A stretch of DNA of 18,080 bases, from assembly GCA_025963615.1 (NCBI GenBank), contig JAOQAL010000541.1, positions 1 through 18,080 of the forward strand. The letters are read 5' to 3'. The notes beneath the pieces were generated by a model. The model had not been told where the DNA came from and did not search any database. It saw only the letters and a list, made by a program, of their open reading frames with translations. This DNA comes from Chitinophagaceae bacterium. Its GTDB lineage: Bacteria > Bacteroidota > Bacteroidia > Chitinophagales > Chitinophagaceae. Position 1 is the stretch's first letter; every line of letters begins with the position of its first letter. This document shows positions 14,616 to 18,080 of this stretch, one piece after another. A program made the translations under genes and the position numbers.

Positions 14616-15662
14616 GTGTTGAAAGAGCGGTCAAAAAATATACGTCACTTATTGCTTCCCGAACTAGAGGAATATTTTTTGTCTATGGACGAAAAAAAAT
14701 TCCGGGCCAAACAGGTTTATGAATGGATCTGGCAGAAAAAAGCCCGGTCTTTTGAGGATATGACCAATCTCAGTAAGGAATTGCGTCAGAAATTAGCTCA
14801 CAATTTTTCATTTCCTGCTTTAAAAACGGATGCGACTCAATATTCCGCGGATGGTACTATTAAAAGCCGGTTTAAAACTTTTGACGGCCATGCGATCGAA
14901 GGTGTTTTGATACCGACTGATGAGCGTAAAACAGCCTGTGTATCCTCCCAGATCGGATGTTCTTTAAGCTGTAAGTTTTGCGCTACCGGTTACATGGATA
15001 GAAAAAGAAACCTGGATTATGATGAGATCTATGATGAGGTTGTTTTAATAAATGAGCAGAGTGAGAAAATGTTTGACAAAAAACTCACCAATATCGTATT
15101 CATGGGTATGGGTGAACCGCTCCTGAATTATAGAAATGTGCTGAAGGCCATTGAACGGGTTACCTCACCGGATGGCCTGGGCATGAGCCCAAGAAGAATT
15201 ACCGTTTCTACCGCAGGCGTCGCTAAAATGATCCGGCAGTTGGGCGATGATAAAGTAAAATTCAAACTCGCACTATCTCTCCATGCAGCCAATGACCACA
15301 AAAGACATGAGATCATGCCGGTTAATGATACCAATAACATTAAATCATTGATTGAAGCGCTGAATTATTTTTATAAGCATACCAAAAACGAAATCACCTT
15401 TGAATACATTCTATTCAATGATTTTAATGACAGTATTGAAGATGCCGATGAATTAATTAAAATCTACCGGCAGGTTCCCGCTGATCTTATTAATCTTATT
15501 GAATACAACCCGATTGATTTTGCCAAATTCACCAAGCCTTCAGAGGAAAAAGTGGATGCCTTTATGAAACATCTTGAAAAAAATAAAGTAAACGCCAGGC
15601 TCCGCCGCAGCCGGGGGAAAGATATCGATGCCGCGTGCGGGCAATTAGCCAATAAAAATTAA
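14616..15662 (+). CDS. rlmN: Dual-specificity 23S rRNA/tRNA adenine C2-methyltransferase RlmN
   Basis: Radical-SAM enzyme that methylates C2 of A2503 in 23S rRNA and A37 of some tRNAs. 348 residues. The SAM cluster motif C-x3-C-x2-C is at C115, C119 and C122 (GCSLSCKFCATGYM). The mechanistic cysteines are C108 (TACVSSQ) and the methyl-carrying C341 near the C-terminus (DAACGQ). GMGEPLLNY is the usual GGE-like segment. The start is GTG at 14616; the RlmN N-terminal pattern IRHLLLPELEEYFLSMDEKKFRAKQ begins soon after it, so the later ATG (14685) would cut conserved sequence. It is the first gene of an RNA-modification cluster. Confidence 0.95.
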   Translation: MLKERSKNIRHLLLPELEEYFLSMDEKKFRAKQVYEWIWQKKARSFEDMTNLSKELRQKLAHNFSFPALKTDATQYSADGTIKSRFKTFDGHAIEGVLIPTDERKTACVSSQIGCSLSCKFCATGYMDRKRNLDYDEIYDEVVLINEQSEKMFDKKLTNIVFMGMGEPLLNYRNVLKAIERVTSPDGLGMSPRRITVSTAGVAKMIRQLGDDKVKFKLALSLHAANDHKRHEIMPVNDTNNIKSLIEALNYFYKHTKNEITFEYILFNDFNDSIEDADELIKIYRQVPADLINLIEYNPIDFAKFTKPSEEKVDAFMKHLEKNKVNARLRRSRGKDIDAACGQLANKN

Positions 15663-15704
15663 CTCACTTACCAATTTACTGTTGTAAAACAGCAACCTCT
15701 TATC

Positions 15705-16640
15705 ATGAAGAAAAAATCAACCAGCAATTTCAGCCAGTTTTCTAAAAAGAAAAGTAACGCGGCCATCAAAGAACAATTCAAACAGGAAAAAAGAAAATAC
15801 AAGAAAGAACGGGAAGAGTATTTTGAAAAGAAAAAAGCCGAAACCCGTGCTCCCCGGCCCGACGCCGGAAATAAGAAAGAGGTTCCTGTGGCGCACACCC
15901 GGCCCGAAACCCCGGACAATATGCCGCTTAATAAATTCATAGCGCATTGCGGAGTTTGTTCCCGTAGAGATGCTGCTGAAATGATTAAATCCGGCAAGGT
16001 GAAAGTGAATAATATATTAGTAACAGAACCCGGGCATAAGGTCACAGATAAAGACGAAGTGAGAGTAAATGGGAAAAAAGTTTTCCGGGCAAAAAATCTT
16101 GTCTATATTTTATTAAATAAACCTAAAGATTACATAACGACTACGGCGGACCCTCAAAACAGGAAAACGGTTATTGACCTGATAATAAAAGCTACGCCGG
16201 AAAGAATATATCCGGTAGGACGATTGGATAGAAACACATCCGGTGTTTTATTATTTACCAATGATGGTGAACTGGCACAAAAACTTACACACCCCAGCAA
16301 TGAGGTAAAGAAGATCTACGCCGTTACCCTCAATAAGCCATTAGAGAAAAAAGATTTTGACAAAATACTGAATGGCGTCTCCCTGGAAGATGGACCCGCT
16401 AGTGTGGATGTCCTCGCCTATGCAGACATAACAGATAAAACACAGCTAGGCGTTGAAATTCATAGCGGACGTAACCGCATCGTGCGCCGGATTTTCGAAC
16501 ACCTGGGCTATGATGTGAAAAATCTTGACCGGGTGATGTTTGCCGGACTCACCAAAAAAAATGTGGAAAGGGGGAAATGGCGTTTCCTGAGTGAAAAAGA
16601 AGTCCGTGATTTAAAATATTTTGGGAAAGGAAACCGTTGA
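15705..16640 (+). CDS. rRNA pseudouridine synthase, RsuA/RluB/E/F family
   Basis: 311 residues. The first 70 are a strongly basic, charged extension (KKKSTSNFSQFSKKK, KQEKRKYKKEREEYFEKKK) likely to bind RNA. Then comes an S4 RNA-binding domain at about 73-120 (MPLNKFIAHCGVCSRRDAAE, SGKVKVNN). The catalytic domain has GRLDRNTSGVLLFTNDG with catalytic D175, and HSGRNRIVRRIFEHLGY, which points to the RluB-like branch. It converts specific uridines of 23S or 16S rRNA to pseudouridine; the exact site is not decidable here. Long basic N-terminal extensions are common in Bacteroidota homologues. It sits 42 bases after rlmN, and its stop lies just before the next synthase. Confidence 0.9.
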   Translation: MKKKSTSNFSQFSKKKSNAAIKEQFKQEKRKYKKEREEYFEKKKAETRAPRPDAGNKKEVPVAHTRPETPDNMPLNKFIAHCGVCSRRDAAEMIKSGKVKVNNILVTEPGHKVTDKDEVRVNGKKVFRAKNLVYILLNKPKDYITTTADPQNRKTVIDLIIKATPERIYPVGRLDRNTSGVLLFTNDGELAQKLTHPSNEVKKIYAVTLNKPLEKKDFDKILNGVSLEDGPASVDVLAYADITDKTQLGVEIHSGRNRIVRRIFEHLGYDVKNLDRVMFAGLTKKNVERGKWRFLSEKEVRDLKYFGKGNR

Positions 16641-16645
16641 TTCAA

Positions 16646-17374
16646 ATGAGTACAATTAAAATCAGCGATCTTCTCATTTTTGAAAATGAGAATTTCATTG
16701 CACTGAATAAACCTCCCGGGTTATTATCTATTCCTGACCGCGAAGGAAAAGAAATTTCACTGAAAGTTTTACTTAAAGAAAAATACGGGAACATTTTTAC
16801 AGTTCACCGGCTGGATCGTGATACCAGCGGTATCATCCTGTTTGCCAAAAATGAAGAGACGCATAAACATTTCTCGCTGCAGTTTGAAGAACGAAAGACT
16901 GAAAAAATCTATACGGGGCTTGTATTGGGTTCACCTCACGATAAGAAAGGCACGATCAAGGCACCCATTGCTGAACATCCTGTAAAAAGGGGCTTAATGA
17001 CCATTCACCGCCAGGGAAAGGAATCCATTACAGACTATGAAGTGCAGGAGGAGTTTGGAACATTTACATGGATGAAATTCCGGATCCATACAGGGCGGAC
17101 ACACCAGATACGGATACATATGAAAGAGATCGGACATCCCCTTGCCTGCGACGAATTATATGGTGATAACAAACCGATTTTACTTTCTTCTTTGAAAAGC
17201 AGGTTTAAACTTTCAAAAAATGAAGAGGAGGAAAGACCGGTACTGAAACGACTGGCCTTGCATGCTTTTCAACTAAAGCTTAGCGACAACCAGGGCGTAA
17301 TTCATGAATTGGAAGCGCCGTTGCCTAAGGATCTGAGGGCTTTGCTGCAACAACTCAGGAAATGGAAAAAATAA
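16646..17374 (+). CDS. RluA family pseudouridine synthase
   Basis: About 242 residues from the ATG at 16646; a TTG at 16637 overlapping the previous stop is a less likely start. Motifs: FIALNKPPGLLSIPDR, the catalytic HRLDRDTSGIILFAK (D57), then EKIYTGLVLG, HTGRTHQIRIHMKEIGHPLACD and LYGD, all RluA-type. No S4 domain is seen at the N-terminus. Substrate (23S rRNA or tRNA) cannot be fixed from the sequence. It lies 5 bases after the RsuA/RluB-type gene and almost certainly shares its transcript. It ends in a convergent terminator shared with the peroxiredoxin gene. Confidence 0.92.
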   Translation: MSTIKISDLLIFENENFIALNKPPGLLSIPDREGKEISLKVLLKEKYGNIFTVHRLDRDTSGIILFAKNEETHKHFSLQFEERKTEKIYTGLVLGSPHDKKGTIKAPIAEHPVKRGLMTIHRQGKESITDYEVQEEFGTFTWMKFRIHTGRTHQIRIHMKEIGHPLACDELYGDNKPILLSSLKSRFKLSKNEEEERPVLKRLALHAFQLKLSDNQGVIHELEAPLPKDLRALLQQLRKWKK

Positions 17375-17375
17375 A

Positions 17376-17392
17376 CCTCCGTTTTGCGGAGG
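17376..17392. terminator. Convergent terminator hairpin, RluA-type gene / peroxiredoxin
   Basis: CCTCCG-TTTTG-CGGAGG makes a 6-bp G/C-rich stem in the 38-base gap between convergent genes. On the minus strand it is followed by TTTATTTTTT, giving a good intrinsic terminator for the peroxiredoxin gene. On the plus strand the tail is poor in T. Confidence 0.8.
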
Positions 17393-17412
17393 CTTATGAT
17401 CTAAAAATACAT

Positions 17413-18048
17413 TTAAACATTTGGCTGTGGAGTGTATCTTAAATAAGGCTTTACCACCTTAACCCCTTTTGGAAATTTTTTAATTGCATCCTCTGTAGAT
17501 ACCGCGGGAACCACAATTACATCCTCACCCTGTTTCCAGTCAGCAGGTGTAGCTACGCTGTAATTAGCGGTAAGCTGTAATGAATCGATCACTCTTAATA
17601 CTTCTACAAAGTTTCTCCCAGTTGATGCAGGGTAGGTTATAAAAAGCTTAATCAATTTATCGGGGCCGATAACAAACAGTGAACGCACGGTTGCGGTGGC
17701 CGATGCATTGGGATGAATCATATCGTATAGTGTCGCAACCTTTCTGTCGGCATCTGCGATCAATGGAAAATTTACTGTTGTATTCTGTGTTTCGTTGATA
17801 TCCTTTACCCAGCCTTCATGTTTATCCAACGGGTCTACGCTGACAGCAAGAACTTTTACATTGCGCTTAGCAAATTCTTCACTCAACAGGGCCGTTTTAC
17901 CGAGCTCGGTTGTACAGACAGGTGTATAATCGGCCGGATGCGAAAAAAGAACGCCCCATCCATTACCAAGGTATTCATAAAAATCAATTTCACCTGCAGT
18001 AGTCTGCGCTTTAAAATTGGGCGCAGGATCACCTAAATGTAAGCCCAT
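17413..18048 (-). CDS. 1-Cys peroxiredoxin (Prx6 type)
   Basis: 211 residues. It reduces hydrogen peroxide and organic hydroperoxides. The peroxidatic cysteine is C45 in HPADYTPVCTTELG, and it is the only cysteine in the protein, so there is no resolving cysteine, as in the Prx6 group. Conserved features include LGDPAPNFKA at the start, VSVDPLDKHEGWVKDI, NFPLIADADRKVA, and the long Prx6 C-terminal extension (TPADWKQGEDVIVVP ... FPKGVKVVKPYLRYT). Length is normal. It needs an external thiol reductant, not present here. Only 32 bases upstream are visible, and no clear promoter is seen in them. Confidence 0.95.
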   Translation of the reverse strand: MGLHLGDPAPNFKAQTTAGEIDFYEYLGNGWGVLFSHPADYTPVCTTELGKTALLSEEFAKRNVKVLAVSVDPLDKHEGWVKDINETQNTTVNFPLIADADRKVATLYDMIHPNASATATVRSLFVIGPDKLIKLFITYPASTGRNFVEVLRVIDSLQLTANYSVATPADWKQGEDVIVVPAVSTEDAIKKFPKGVKVVKPYLRYTPQPNV

Positions 18049-18080
18049 AAAAAATGTTTTAAAATATTAAGAAATGACAT

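Noticed and set aside
14536..14622. 28-codon frame (MRAPVKGKLNGKKPVEQVPR...)
   Set aside because: It contains the likely rlmN promoter and overlaps the rlmN start; no independent evidence of translation, so not listed as a gene.

Overview
The window looks like a chromosomal piece of a Bacteroidota bacterium, most likely a Chitinophagaceae-type genome. The evidence is moderately AT-rich DNA, separate nuoC and nuoD genes, a Bacteroidota-style TonB, genes without clear Shine-Dalgarno sequences, and promoter elements of the Bacteroidota TAnnTTTG type. The genus assignment is inference. No rRNA, tRNA, CRISPR array or complete insertion sequence was recognised.

Left half (1-6991, all minus strand): the first part of a respiratory complex I (NADH:quinone oxidoreductase) operon, read right to left as nuoA-B-C-D-E-F-G, with nuoG cut by the window edge. 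Nothing in the Nuo proteins looks damaged and the expected iron-sulfur ligands are all visible. The operon is interrupted twice. A VOC/PhnB-like gene and a secreted SnoaL/DUF4440-like gene lie between nuoE and nuoF. A 456-bp cassette fills the whole nuoF-nuoG gap; it carries a frameshifted GxxExxY (PD-(D/E)XK-like) pseudogene between 36-bp imperfect inverted repeats.

Middle (7084-11035, minus strand): a probable envelope operon, tonB, a small two-helix membrane protein, a PstS-like phosphate-binding lipoprotein and a secreted TPR protein, closed by an intrinsic terminator. From 11086 on come plus-strand genes: a low-molecular-weight protein tyrosine phosphatase with hisS, then a convergent 3-oxoadipyl-CoA-type thiolase. 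A divergent rRNA-modification cluster follows (rlmN, an RsuA/RluB-family and an RluA-family pseudouridine synthase). A convergent 1-Cys peroxiredoxin ends the window.

The most unusual signal lies outside the genes. Several spacers (nuoA-nuoB, nuoB-nuoC, nuoD-nuoE, tonB-LMW-PTP) contain degenerate tandem words of about 7 bp, built on TAAAATG, GATTGTA or GAGCTAC, usually arranged as inverted arms. The GATTGCA word also runs in frame inside hisS. The cassette ends at nuoF-nuoG have the same layout with an 8-bp period (nnGCAAAG). This may be one family of dispersed short repeats, with the GxxExxY cassette a gene-bearing member.
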